The notes below the pieces were generated by a model that was not told the DNA's origin, ran no database searches, and saw only the letters and a list, made by a program, of their open reading frames with translations. The position numbers and the translations under genes were made by a program. A stretch of 64,000 nucleotides of DNA, taken from contig JAJFFK010000031.1 of assembly GCA_021776655.1 (NCBI GenBank), forward strand, positions 1-64,000, written 5' to 3'. Source of the DNA: Henriciella sp. (GTDB lineage: Bacteria > Pseudomonadota > Alphaproteobacteria > Caulobacterales > Hyphomonadaceae). Position 1 is the stretch's first letter. Every line of letters begins with the position of its first letter. Of the stretch, positions 57,188 to 64,000 are shown one piece after another.

Positions 57188-58780
57188 ATGATTTCAGATT
57201 TCAATTCATTTACCGGTCCGACTGAGTTCGATTGCGACGTTTGCATCATCGGCGCTGGCGCTGCGGGCGTCACGCTGGCGCGTCAGCTGAGTTCGAGCAA
57301 GCTCAATGTTCTTTTACTGGAAAGCGGGGGAAGCGATTTCGAGCCGGACGTCCAGGAACTTGCGATCGGTGAGAGTAGCGGATTCTCTTATTACGAGCTT
57401 GAGCATGCCCGCTTACGCTTCTTCGGCGGAACCTGTGCGATTTGGGGTGGCCGCACTGCGCAGCTCGACCAGATCGATTTTGAACAACGTGATTGGATTC
57501 CACATAGCGGCTGGCCGTTCGAGAAAGAAACGCTCGCGCCCTACTATCATCGAGCGCAGGAACTGTTGGAAATTCCAGCCGTCGCCAACAATCAATTGCC
57601 TGGGTTTGCCAATCCCTTTGACGAGGAAAAACTGAAAACGGCATTCTGGCAGTTTGATGAAAAATTCGATCGGTTTGCCCTGCACTGCAACATAGACCTG
57701 GGTCAAAAACCTCGCGTGTCGATCCTTATGCATGCCACTGTGACGCGACTCATTACGTCCGAAAACGGCCAAGCCATACAGACGGTGGAGATCAAGAACC
57801 ACAAAGGCATGCAAGGCGTGATAAGGGCGCGCACTTTTGTTCTGGCAACAGGTGGTCTTGAGGTTCCGCGCTTGCTGTTATCATCGAAATCCGCGAGCCA
57901 TCCAGAAGGGGTCGGCAACAATAACGACCTGGTTGGACGCTATTTCATGGAGCACCCACGCGCCCGAGGCGCGCGGATCGTCCCCAAGAATGCCAAAGCC
58001 TTGTTCAAGCTTCTGCCTGAAGTGACGCGCCACCACGGTGATCGCTATGGTATGCTGCTGCGCCCTGGCGAGACGTATCAGGAGCAAGAGGCCCTCCTGA
58101 ATACCGGGTTCACCCTGTCTGTGCGCAAGAATCCCGGCGAGACGGAAGAAGCCTATAAGCGCTTGTACAACACAATTCGTCACGGCATATCGCCGAATAA
58201 GTTTGGCCGGGCCTTGTGGAAAGTCATCCGCCGCGCCGCGTTCAACATTGAGGATTCTCTGGGGACGTATTTGCGTACATCGCAATGTAAAAAGCCCAGT
58301 TACGGCCTGTACGCCATCTTGCGCGCCGAACAGGCCCCGAACCCGCAAAGCCGGGTCAAGTTGAGCGAAGATCGCGATGGGCTTGGCATGGCAAGGATCA
58401 ATCTCGACTGGCAGCTTTCGGACCTCGATAAGCACAGCGCAAATGGCGCAATTAGCGCACTCGATTCAGAACTTCGGCGCCTGGATATTGGGCATGCAGA
58501 ACCGGCCCCGTGGCTGAATGGCAGCGGTAAGACATGGGAGTTTGACCCACTCGCCAGTAGCCATTCAATCGGTGGGTATCACCATATGGGAACCGCCCGC
58601 ATGGCAGATAGCGCAAAGCAAGGTGTAACCGATGCTGACGGACGCGTGCATGGGGTCGAGAACCTCTACATTGCAGGCAGCGCCCTGTTTCCAACCAGCG
58701 GCTGGGCCAACCCAACCCTCACAATATTAGCAATGACCCTACGCCTCGCCGATAAGCTGGAAACAACTGCCGCGACATAA
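57188..58780 (+). CDS. GMC-family FAD-dependent oxidoreductase
   Basis: Oxidises an alcohol or sugar, with FAD as cofactor. The 530-residue protein begins after a short lead with the Rossmann motif CIIGAGAAGVTLARQL near residue 20. The GMC segment GGTCAIWGGRTAQLD lies near residue 78, and the catalytic C-terminal pair is YHHMGTARM (His) and TSGWANPTLTILAM (Asn, FAD contact). No signal peptide or heme-binding partner is adjacent. It belongs to the small bacterial GMC branch that also includes fructose/sorbitol dehydrogenase-like and polysaccharide-associated enzymes; the substrate is unknown. It ends 8 bases before the tRNA-Phe gene on the opposite strand. Confidence 0.9.
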   Translation: MISDFNSFTGPTEFDCDVCIIGAGAAGVTLARQLSSSKLNVLLLESGGSDFEPDVQELAIGESSGFSYYELEHARLRFFGGTCAIWGGRTAQLDQIDFEQRDWIPHSGWPFEKETLAPYYHRAQELLEIPAVANNQLPGFANPFDEEKLKTAFWQFDEKFDRFALHCNIDLGQKPRVSILMHATVTRLITSENGQAIQTVEIKNHKGMQGVIRARTFVLATGGLEVPRLLLSSKSASHPEGVGNNNDLVGRYFMEHPRARGARIVPKNAKALFKLLPEVTRHHGDRYGMLLRPGETYQEQEALLNTGFTLSVRKNPGETEEAYKRLYNTIRHGISPNKFGRALWKVIRRAAFNIEDSLGTYLRTSQCKKPSYGLYAILRAEQAPNPQSRVKLSEDRDGLGMARINLDWQLSDLDKHSANGAISALDSELRRLDIGHAEPAPWLNGSGKTWEFDPLASSHSIGGYHHMGTARMADSAKQGVTDADGRVHGVENLYIAGSALFPTSGWANPTLTILAMTLRLADKLETTAAT

Positions 58781-58788
58781 GAGAAAAA

Positions 58789-58863
58789 TGGTGCCCGGGG
58801 GCGGATTTGAACCACCGACACGCGGATTTTCAATCCGCTGCTCTACCCCTGAGCTACCCGGGC
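58789..58863 (-). tRNA. tRNA-Phe (GAA)
   Basis: 75 nt including encoded CCA. Acceptor GCCCGGG pairs with CCCGGGC. The anticodon stem GCGGA/TCCGC holds the loop TTGAAAA with anticodon GAA. The T-arm contains GGTTCAAATCC. It lies between the convergent GMC gene and the FAH-family gene. Confidence 0.96.
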
Positions 58864-58943
58864 GGGCCAGTTGGGGAAACGGGGTATTAGCGCCCCTTCC
58901 CCGGCTTGTCCAACCTGGATTATGGGTTTTTGCAGGTGCCGAC

Positions 58944-59954
58944 TCAGATTGCTTCTACAACCTGCTCTATTGCGCCAAAAATCGAGTGCCCGGCACCGTC
59001 CAGCACCTCGATTCGCACTGAATCACCGACTTTCATGAACGGCGTTTCGGCGGTTCCACCAGCAATCGTCTCAATCATTCGAATCTCGGCGATGCAGGAA
59101 TAGCCCAGCCCGCCATCGCGAACCGGCTTGCCAGCGCCGCCATCAGCATCCTTGTTCGAGACTGTACCCGATCCAATCACTGTGCCAGCGCTAAGCGGCC
59201 GGGTCTTGGCTGCGTGAGCGACCAGACGCGCCAGCGAGAATGTCGCATCAACGCCTGCCTCGGCACGGCCAAACGGCTCGCCATTATAATCCACGCGCAA
59301 TGGCAGATGGACCAGCGCATCGCGCCACGCCTCGCCCAGCTCATCCGGTGTCACCGCCACCGGCGAAAACGCACAAGGCGGCTTGGATTGGAAGAAGCCA
59401 AACCCCTTGGCCAGCTCACCGGGAATCAAGCCGCGCAGCGACACATCATTACACAGCATGATCAGTTTGATGTGCCCGGCGGCGTTTGCCTCACTCACCC
59501 CCATCGGCACGTCATCGGTGATGACCGAGATCTCCCCCTCCATATCGCAGCCCCATGCTGGATCGCCCAGCGGAATCGCATCACGCGGACCAAGAAATGC
59601 ATCTGAACCGCCCTGATACATCAATGGATCATCATAGAAACTCGCAGGCACTTCAGCGCCGCGAGCTTTACGCACCAGCTCAACATGGTTGATGTAGGCC
59701 GATCCATCTGCCCACTGAAAGGCGCGTGGTAGCGGGCTCTCACAATCATGCTCATGAAACCGGAAAGTTGGCACAGAGCCCAGTTCAACCTGCTGCGCCA
59801 AAGCCGCTAATTGTGGCGCGGCAATATTCCAAGCATCCAAAGCTACCTGCATTGTTGTCGCGATCCGGGCGGCATCTGTGCACCGTGTCAGGTCGCGCGA
59901 TACAACTACCAATCGACCATCTCGCGAGCCATTTTTGAGCGTGGCAAGTTTCAT
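58944..59954 (-). CDS. Fumarylacetoacetate hydrolase family protein
   Basis: A 336-residue FAH-superfamily protein, which hydrolyses or decarboxylates carbon-carbon bonds in oxo-acids, usually in aromatic or amino-acid breakdown. The metal-binding acidic cluster is seen in WGCDMEGEISVITDDVP near residue 150, followed by LCNDVSLRGLIPGELAKGFGFFQSKPPCAFSPVAVTPDELG (KGFGFFQSK is typical) and GSGTVSNKD near 265. ATG 59954 has AGGAG upstream. It closely follows the bacterial type annotated as fumarylacetoacetase-like, but hmgA and maiA are not adjacent, so a role in tyrosine catabolism is only possible. Confidence 0.88.
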   Translation of the reverse strand: MKLATLKNGSRDGRLVVVSRDLTRCTDAARIATTMQVALDAWNIAAPQLAALAQQVELGSVPTFRFHEHDCESPLPRAFQWADGSAYINHVELVRKARGAEVPASFYDDPLMYQGGSDAFLGPRDAIPLGDPAWGCDMEGEISVITDDVPMGVSEANAAGHIKLIMLCNDVSLRGLIPGELAKGFGFFQSKPPCAFSPVAVTPDELGEAWRDALVHLPLRVDYNGEPFGRAEAGVDATFSLARLVAHAAKTRPLSAGTVIGSGTVSNKDADGGAGKPVRDGGLGYSCIAEIRMIETIAGGTAETPFMKVGDSVRIEVLDGAGHSIFGAIEQVVEAI

Positions 59955-60024
59955 ATCAGCCTCTCCTGTCAAGTTCGGCTTGTTCTAGCGCCATCGGTTG
60001 CATTTTCAACCAGTTCCAGAGCGA

Positions 60025-61266
60025 CTAAGAGTAGCGCACGTCCGCCTTCTTCGCAGCGCCCGCTTGTGCCGCAACAGTCGCGACGCTCACCTCTAGATCA
60101 CCAAGATAATTGTCAATGACATCGGTATGTTTCGGCGACAGCATCAAGTGCAAGCTCGGCGGCTCCTTGGTCACCGATGTAAACCAGCCACGGCGGTATA
60201 TCTCGCCGTAAATGGCAAACGCATGATGCTCAGGATGAGCAAAGGCGATCAGGCCGAGCATTGGGTTGCCGAGGATTTTGAAGCCGAGCCGTTTCACCCC
60301 CTCCTCAACGCGCTCCCGGGTTTCACAAACCTGCCCTTGCAGGCGTTTATACCCGTCTACACCCAAGACATTCATCACTGCCCAGGCCGCCGAAATTGCA
60401 CCGCCAGGCCGTGTGCCAGCCAAGGTCGGTGTCTTCATTGGCGCACCTGCCCAACACGCCAGATCGAACGGCATATGTGCGTAAAGCTCCTCGCTGCGAA
60501 ACAGCACGGTCGAAGCGCCCTTCGCTGCGTAGCCATATTTGTGCAGGTCAGCGCTCATCGATAGCACCGCTGGCACTTCGAAATCGAAGGCAGGCACCGG
60601 CACGCCGTTCATCCGGGCGAACGGCGCGAAATAACCACCAACACACGCATCAACGTGCAGCCAGACGCGCTTGCGCATCGCCACCTCACCGAGCACCTCA
60701 ATCGGGTCAATAATCCCATGCGGAAAGTTTGGCGCAGAGCCAACCAGCATGATCGTGTCGGCGTCGCAAGCCTCGCCCATTGCCTCAACATCCGCCTCAT
60801 ATGTGCCATCCGCGCGTACAGCGATGCGGCGCACGTTAATATCCATGAGATGGCAAGCCTTATCGAAAGCCAGATGCGCCGACTGCGGAATAACGATGTT
60901 CGCTCGCCCCGTTGCGCGACCATCGGCGCGGGCATAGTCGCGCGCCGTCTTGATCGCCATGGTGATTGAATCGGTACCACCCGATGTCATCGCACCTGTC
61001 GCCCCCTCTGGCCCATGCAGCAAGCCAAGTGCCATCGAGATTACATCTTTTTCCATTTGCGCCAGTGATGGAAAGGCCAGCGGACCAAGCCCATTTTCGG
61101 ACATATAGGCCGTATAGGCCTGTTTCTGGATCGCCGCGATTTCCTCACCCGCATTGAACACATAGACCGCCGTCTTGCCGTCACGCCATTTGGCATCGCC
61201 GTCGCCGCGCGCCATCATTTCGCTCTTGATTTCGGCCCAATCACGGCCCTTGATCGGCATCTGCAT
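60025..61266 (-). CDS. PLP-dependent group II decarboxylase / sphingosine-1-phosphate lyase-like protein
   Basis: A 413-residue fold-type I PLP enzyme. The cofactor Lys is in MSADLHKYGYAAKGAS near residue 235, with the PLP Asp in WLHVDACVGGY and the phosphate-binding MTSGGTDSITMAIKTARDY near 90. This pattern and the SADLHKYGYAxKG context are closest to sphingosine-1-phosphate lyase-like members and not to classical glutamate decarboxylase. There is no N-terminal membrane helix as in the eukaryotic lyase. Start ATG 61266 has GGAGG upstream; the track's longer start enters tRNA-Leu. The substrate could be a phosphorylated amino alcohol or an amino acid. Confidence 0.85.
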   Translation of the reverse strand: MQMPIKGRDWAEIKSEMMARGDGDAKWRDGKTAVYVFNAGEEIAAIQKQAYTAYMSENGLGPLAFPSLAQMEKDVISMALGLLHGPEGATGAMTSGGTDSITMAIKTARDYARADGRATGRANIVIPQSAHLAFDKACHLMDINVRRIAVRADGTYEADVEAMGEACDADTIMLVGSAPNFPHGIIDPIEVLGEVAMRKRVWLHVDACVGGYFAPFARMNGVPVPAFDFEVPAVLSMSADLHKYGYAAKGASTVLFRSEELYAHMPFDLACWAGAPMKTPTLAGTRPGGAISAAWAVMNVLGVDGYKRLQGQVCETRERVEEGVKRLGFKILGNPMLGLIAFAHPEHHAFAIYGEIYRRGWFTSVTKEPPSLHLMLSPKHTDVIDNYLGDLEVSVATVAAQAGAAKKADVRYS

Positions 61267-61325
61267 GCAGGCCTCCTCCAGTTCAACACAGCATGCGCGA
61301 TATTTTATCAGATGGCGAGAGGGTG

Positions 61326-61413
61326 TGGTGCCCGCGGCCGGACTTGAACCGGCACTCCTATACAGGAAAGGGATTTTAAGTCCCTCGTGTCTACCAAATT
61401 CCACCACGCGGGC
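61326..61413 (-). tRNA. tRNA-Leu (UAA)
   Basis: 88 nt including encoded CCA, a class II tRNA with a long variable arm. Acceptor GCCCGCG pairs with CGCGGGC. The anticodon stem AGGGA/TCCCT holds the loop CTTAAAA with anticodon TAA. The T-arm contains GGTTCAAGTCC. It is 59 bases upstream of the PLP enzyme on the same strand. Confidence 0.96.
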
Positions 61414-61556
61414 ACGCGCGATGTGGTTAGCGTCAGACGCATACAGAAACAACCTGATTTCCCAACTTGTCAGTAATTATATGTATGCAATGCCGATCAG
61501 ACACAGAAAAGCCCATTGCAATGTCGAGCCCGCATCGCGTATACAAGCGCTCGTGT

Positions 61557-61633
61557 CGGAGCGTAGCGCAGCCCGGTAGCGCACCGGTCTGGGGGACCGG
61601 GGGTCGCAGGTTCGAATCCTGCCGTTCCGACCA
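61557..61633 (+). tRNA. tRNA-Pro (GGG)
   Basis: 77 nt including encoded CCA. Acceptor CGGAGCG pairs with CGTTCCG (one G-U). The D-arm contains AGCGCAGCCCGGTAGCGC. The anticodon stem CCGGT/ACCGG holds the loop CTGGGGG with anticodon GGG. T-arm GGTTCGAATCC. Divergent from tRNA-Leu, 143 bases apart. Confidence 0.96.
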
Positions 61634-61679
61634 TTCACTGCAAAATTATTCAGGTATCTGATCCAGTCGATCAGGTCGA

Positions 61680-62180
61680 TCAGGCCGCTTTTTTGAACCT
61701 GGCGGCATCAAGGCGCGCTTTGATATCGGTCAGGTCGGCAAGCACAGCCGCAAGCCCGCGTTCGGTTTCAGGCGACACGTCTGGCGCATCACCCACTTTG
61801 AAAGCGGCGCGGACATTTTCTTGCAATTGACGTGCGGGACTAGCCATAGGTCTAGCATTCACAGATTCGGCCGGCGCGACAATCAGCGCATCGCCGTGCG
61901 TGACAGATTCCACGCCTTGCTCACCGAGCAGTTTTGCTGCGCCTTTCAGCGTCATGCCCTTATCGTGCACCAAAGTCTGGATCGCGCGCAAGGCCGCCAT
62001 ATCTTCAGGCCGAAACATCCGGCGACCATCGCGGCGCTTAAGAGGCTTGACGAACTTTGTGAACTTGCCTTCCCAATAGCGCAGCACATGTGGCTGGAGC
62101 CCCAACTCGTCTGCTGCCTCACCGATTGAACGGTAAGCGTCTGCCGATTTCTCGATTTTGCGGGCAGCAGATTTTGTCAT
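61680..62180 (-). CDS. MerR-family transcriptional regulator
   Basis: A 166-residue regulator with an N-terminal MerR winged-helix domain (YRSIGEAADELGLQPHVLRYWEGKFTKFVKPLKRRDGRRMFRPEDM) and a less conserved C-terminal part without metal-binding cysteines, so it is not a metal sensor of the classical type. The HVLRYWEGKF variant, in place of IRYYE, marks the subgroup encoded after ihfA in the alphaproteobacterial plsX-fabH-ihfA operon. Its targets are unknown. It lies 18 bases after ihfA. Confidence 0.92.
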   Translation of the reverse strand: MTKSAARKIEKSADAYRSIGEAADELGLQPHVLRYWEGKFTKFVKPLKRRDGRRMFRPEDMAALRAIQTLVHDKGMTLKGAAKLLGEQGVESVTHGDALIVAPAESVNARPMASPARQLQENVRAAFKVGDAPDVSPETERGLAAVLADLTDIKARLDAARFKKAA

Positions 62181-62198
62181 GGATAAGATCTTTCGGGT

Positions 62199-62489
62199 CT
62201 ATCCTCCGACGCGGGTTTTGAGCATCGGAGAGGGTTTGAAGGTCACAACCCTGCGTGCCGAAATCGTTGCCTCAATCCCTGTCTTGGGATTGCGCCCTTC
62301 ACGGGCCGCCTTGCGGCGAACACTGAAATTGCCAAAGCGAGACAGCTTTACTGAGCCTTCATCTTCAAGGCTCTCGCTGATCATCTCCAACATACGGTCT
62401 AGCAGGTCGGAGGATTCCTGACGTGTCAGCCCGACCTCACGCACAATGGCGTCGGTTAGCTCTACACGGGTCAAAGTTGTTGCACTCAC
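62199..62489 (-). CDS. ihfA: Integration host factor alpha subunit
   Basis: A DNA-bending nucleoid protein that pairs with IhfB. The body matches the HU/IHF fold: TLTRVELTDAIVREVGLTRQESSDLLDRML, then VKLSRFGNFSVRRKAAREGRNPKTG with the intercalating-Pro arm (GRNPKTG), and ISARRVVTFKPSPMLK. A GTG start at 62489 is proposed, with GAGGAG 10 bases upstream and a length of 96 residues close to E. coli IhfA. ATG 62507 lacks a ribosome binding site. The gene lies between fabH and merR. Confidence 0.93.
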   Translation of the reverse strand: MSATTLTRVELTDAIVREVGLTRQESSDLLDRMLEMISESLEDEGSVKLSRFGNFSVRRKAAREGRNPKTGIEATISARRVVTFKPSPMLKTRVGG

Positions 62490-62549
62490 AGTTGTCAGGC
62501 TCCTCATCGTTAACAATAAGGGGCCAGTCGTTAACGAAGTACGAAAGGA

Positions 62550-63524
62550 TTACAGGCGGAAAAGGCTTGCGCCCCAAGAAAATCCGCCACCCATCGCCTC
62601 GCTCAGGATCAAATGGCCCGGTTGAATACGACCATCGCTGACAGCTGTATGTAAGGCAAGTGGAATCGACGCCGCAGACGTATTGCCATGCAGCGCAACC
62701 GTCGACACGACTTTGTCTTCATCCAGTTTCATTTTCTTGGCCACACCGGTCAAAATACGTTGATTGGCTTGATGCGGCACGAACCAGTCAATCTCCTCGA
62801 CCCGCGTATTGGTGTCTTCCAGAACGACCTTGATTGCGTTTGAAATATTTGTCACCGCATGACGGAACACTTGATTACCAAGCATCCGGACATGCCCGAT
62901 TGTACCGGTCGATGAGACGCCGCCATCAACGTGTAGCAGATCACTCTTTGTCCCATCGGTCCGTATGTGATGCGCGAACACGCCGCGATCACCCGCGTCT
63001 GCATCGGTCTCAGCGGTCATGACAATTGCGCCAGCGCCATCGCCAAATAGAACACATGTGCCCCGGTCCGACCAGTCCAAGATACGCGTGAACGTCTCCG
63101 CTCCAATCACCAGAGCGGTCTTGAACAAACCAGTCTTGAGCATGGAATCGGCCGTCGCCAGCGCAAACAAAAAGCCAGAACACACCGCCTGAACATCAAA
63201 CGCAGCGCCGCCAGTCATCCCCAACTTGGCCTGCACAGCAGTGGCGGTCGCTGGAAACGTCTTGTCCGGCGTCGTCGTCGCAAGCACAATCAAATCGAGT
63301 TGATCCGCAGCTATACCTGCTGATGCCAGGGCACCTTTCGCCGCCGCCACTGCGAGATCCGAGGTGAGCTGACCATCGGCCGCGATATGGCGCTGTTTGA
63401 TGCCAGTGCGTTCCTGAATCCATTGGTCAGAAGTTTCGACAATCGTCGATATTTCATCATTGGTCATGATCCGCTCAGGCAAGTAAGCGCCTGTGCCACG
63501 GATAACACTTCGGATCCGGCTCAT
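62550..63524 (-). CDS. fabH: 3-oxoacyl-ACP synthase III
   Basis: Starts type II fatty-acid synthesis by condensing acetyl-CoA with malonyl-ACP. The 324-residue thiolase-fold protein has the catalytic Cys in [18 protein letters not shown] near residue 113, His in [11 protein letters not shown] near 250, and Asn in [16 protein letters not shown] near 280. It overlaps plsX by ATGA, so initiation of fatty acid and phospholipid synthesis are coupled. Confidence 0.96.
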   Translation of the reverse strand: MSRIRSVIRGTGAYLPERIMTNDEISTIVETSDQWIQERTGIKQRHIAADGQLTSDLAVAAAKGALASAGIAADQLDLIVLATTTPDKTFPATATAVQAKLGMTGGAAFDVQAVCSGFLFALATADSMLKTGLFKTALVIGAETFTRILDWSDRGTCVLFGDGAGAIVMTAETDADAGDRGVFAHHIRTDGTKSDLLHVDGGVSSTGTIGHVRMLGNQVFRHAVTNISNAIKVVLEDTNTRVEEIDWFVPHQANQRILTGVAKKMKLDEDKVVSTVALHGNTSAASIPLALHTAVSDGRIQPGHLILSEAMGGGFSWGASLFRL

Positions 63525-64000
63525 TGAGCGGCCTCTCTCAAATCATCATCCTCGCTGGCCCGTGCAAGACCGGAAGCGACTTCCTCCATGTATCGGCTGC
63601 TGGCAAGATCAGCCGCAAGCGCCAGCGCCGTAGCGTAGCCTTCAGCATCGGTGGTGCCATGGCTTTTGACCACGACCCCGTTCAGGCCGAGCAACACCCC
63701 GCCATTCACTCGTGATGGGTCCATCTTCGTTCGCAGTTTTTTCAGACCTGAAGAAGCCATTAGCGCGCCCATTTTGCTGGCAACGCCTTCGGTCAGGGCT
63801 TCGCGCAAATAGGTTGCAACCAGGCGCGCAGTGCCTTCTGCCGCTTTCAATGCGACATTGCCGGTGAACCCGTCTGTCACCACCACATCGACGGCACCCA
63901 TCGGAATATCATTGCCCTCAACATAGCCTCTGAAATCAAGGCCAAGTGACGGTTCACGCAAGCGCTCTGCGGCCAGCTTCAGCGTATCGCGGCCCTTTTC
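63521..64000 (-). CDS. plsX: Phosphate acyltransferase PlsX (cut by window edge)
   Basis: Transfers acyl groups from ACP to phosphate, giving acyl-phosphate for PlsY. Only the last 159 codons are visible, open to the window edge. The TTG listed as a start at 63961 is an internal Leu codon, because the frame continues upstream with [14 protein letters not shown]. The family segment [33 protein letters not shown] is clear, as is [22 protein letters not shown] near the C-terminus. It overlaps fabH by ATGA. Confidence 0.95.
   Translation of the reverse strand, partial: EKGRDTLKLAAERLREPSLGLDFRGYVEGNDIPMGAVDVVVTDGFTGNVALKAAEGTARLVATYLREALTEGVASKMGALMASSGLKKLRTKMDPSRVNGGVLLGLNGVVVKSHGTTDAEGYATALALAADLASSRYMEEVASGLARASEDDDLREAAQ

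Noticed and set aside
58788-59021. 77-residue plus-strand ORF across the tRNA-Phe gene
   Set aside because: It is a translation of the antisense of a tRNA, a common false ORF.
61467-61661. 64-residue ORF across tRNA-Pro
   Set aside because: Contains translated tRNA sequence; not a protein gene.
61655-61680. Short dyad CTGATC/GATCAG after merR
   Set aside because: A six-base stem without a U-run is too weak to call a terminator.
1-64000. CRISPR array, prophage, toxin-antitoxin or defence island
   Set aside because: No regular short direct repeats, no Cas, phage structural or integrase genes, and no toxin-antitoxin pair were seen. The conserved gene order covers nearly all of the window.

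Overview
The window is one continuous stretch of an alphaproteobacterial chromosome. Nearly every core gene has alphaproteobacterial features: LpxI instead of LpxH, a short prolyl-tRNA synthetase, a NuoE with an added C-terminal domain, and a plsX-fabH-ihfA-merR operon. The gene order (lexA-comEC-gltX-gltA-lpx-bam-rseP-dxr-cdsA-uppS-frr-pyrH-tsf-rpsB-dnaE-lolDC-proS-rnj-coaX-birA-nuo) is, from memory, closest to Caulobacterales, Maricaulales and Hyphomonadales. I cannot name a genus.

Layout. 0-0.45 kb: the end of an IS5-like insertion sequence that has cut a predicted lipoprotein methyltransferase gene. 0.66-2.7 kb (+): trpC, a GNAT acetyltransferase and lexA. 2.7-7.7 kb: comEC (-), then gltX and gltA (+). 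7.7-22.2 kb (all -): an envelope and translation block, read in transcription order as rpsB, tsf, pyrH, frr, uppS, cdsA, dxr, rseP, bamA, skp, lpxD, lpxA, lpxI, lpxB. fabZ is missing from its usual place between lpxD and lpxA. A 268-bp hairpin-rich MITE-like element sits exactly on the tsf stop codon. 22.3-33.4 kb (all -): dnaE, lolD, lolC, proS, DUF1467, methylmalonyl-CoA epimerase, RNase J, coaX and birA, with two palindromic intergenic repeats. 33.4-48.8 kb (all -): a complete 14-subunit nuo operon, nuoA to nuoN, with two extra small membrane-protein genes between nuoF and nuoG. One of these, 36 codons long, is absent from the ORF track.

49-61.5 kb is the more variable part. It holds a secreted protein of unknown function, a selenium module (mnmH and a selD fused to a flavin oxidoreductase domain), and metabolic genes: an amidohydrolase, an acyl-CoA synthetase, an EstB-like serine hydrolase, a GMC oxidoreductase, a fumarylacetoacetate-hydrolase-family protein and a PLP-dependent lyase or decarboxylase. 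Three tRNA genes lie here: Phe-GAA, Leu-UAA and Pro-GGG. 61.7-64 kb (-): plsX (cut by the window edge), fabH, ihfA and a MerR regulator.

Most genes are packed with 1-4 base stop/start overlaps (ATGA, TGATG, TAATG), which points to long translationally coupled operons. I found no CRISPR array, prophage, defence island, secretion locus or biosynthetic cluster. The best leads for something undescribed are the small nuo-embedded genes, the MITE-like element in tsf, and the SelD fusion encoded tail-to-tail with mnmH.
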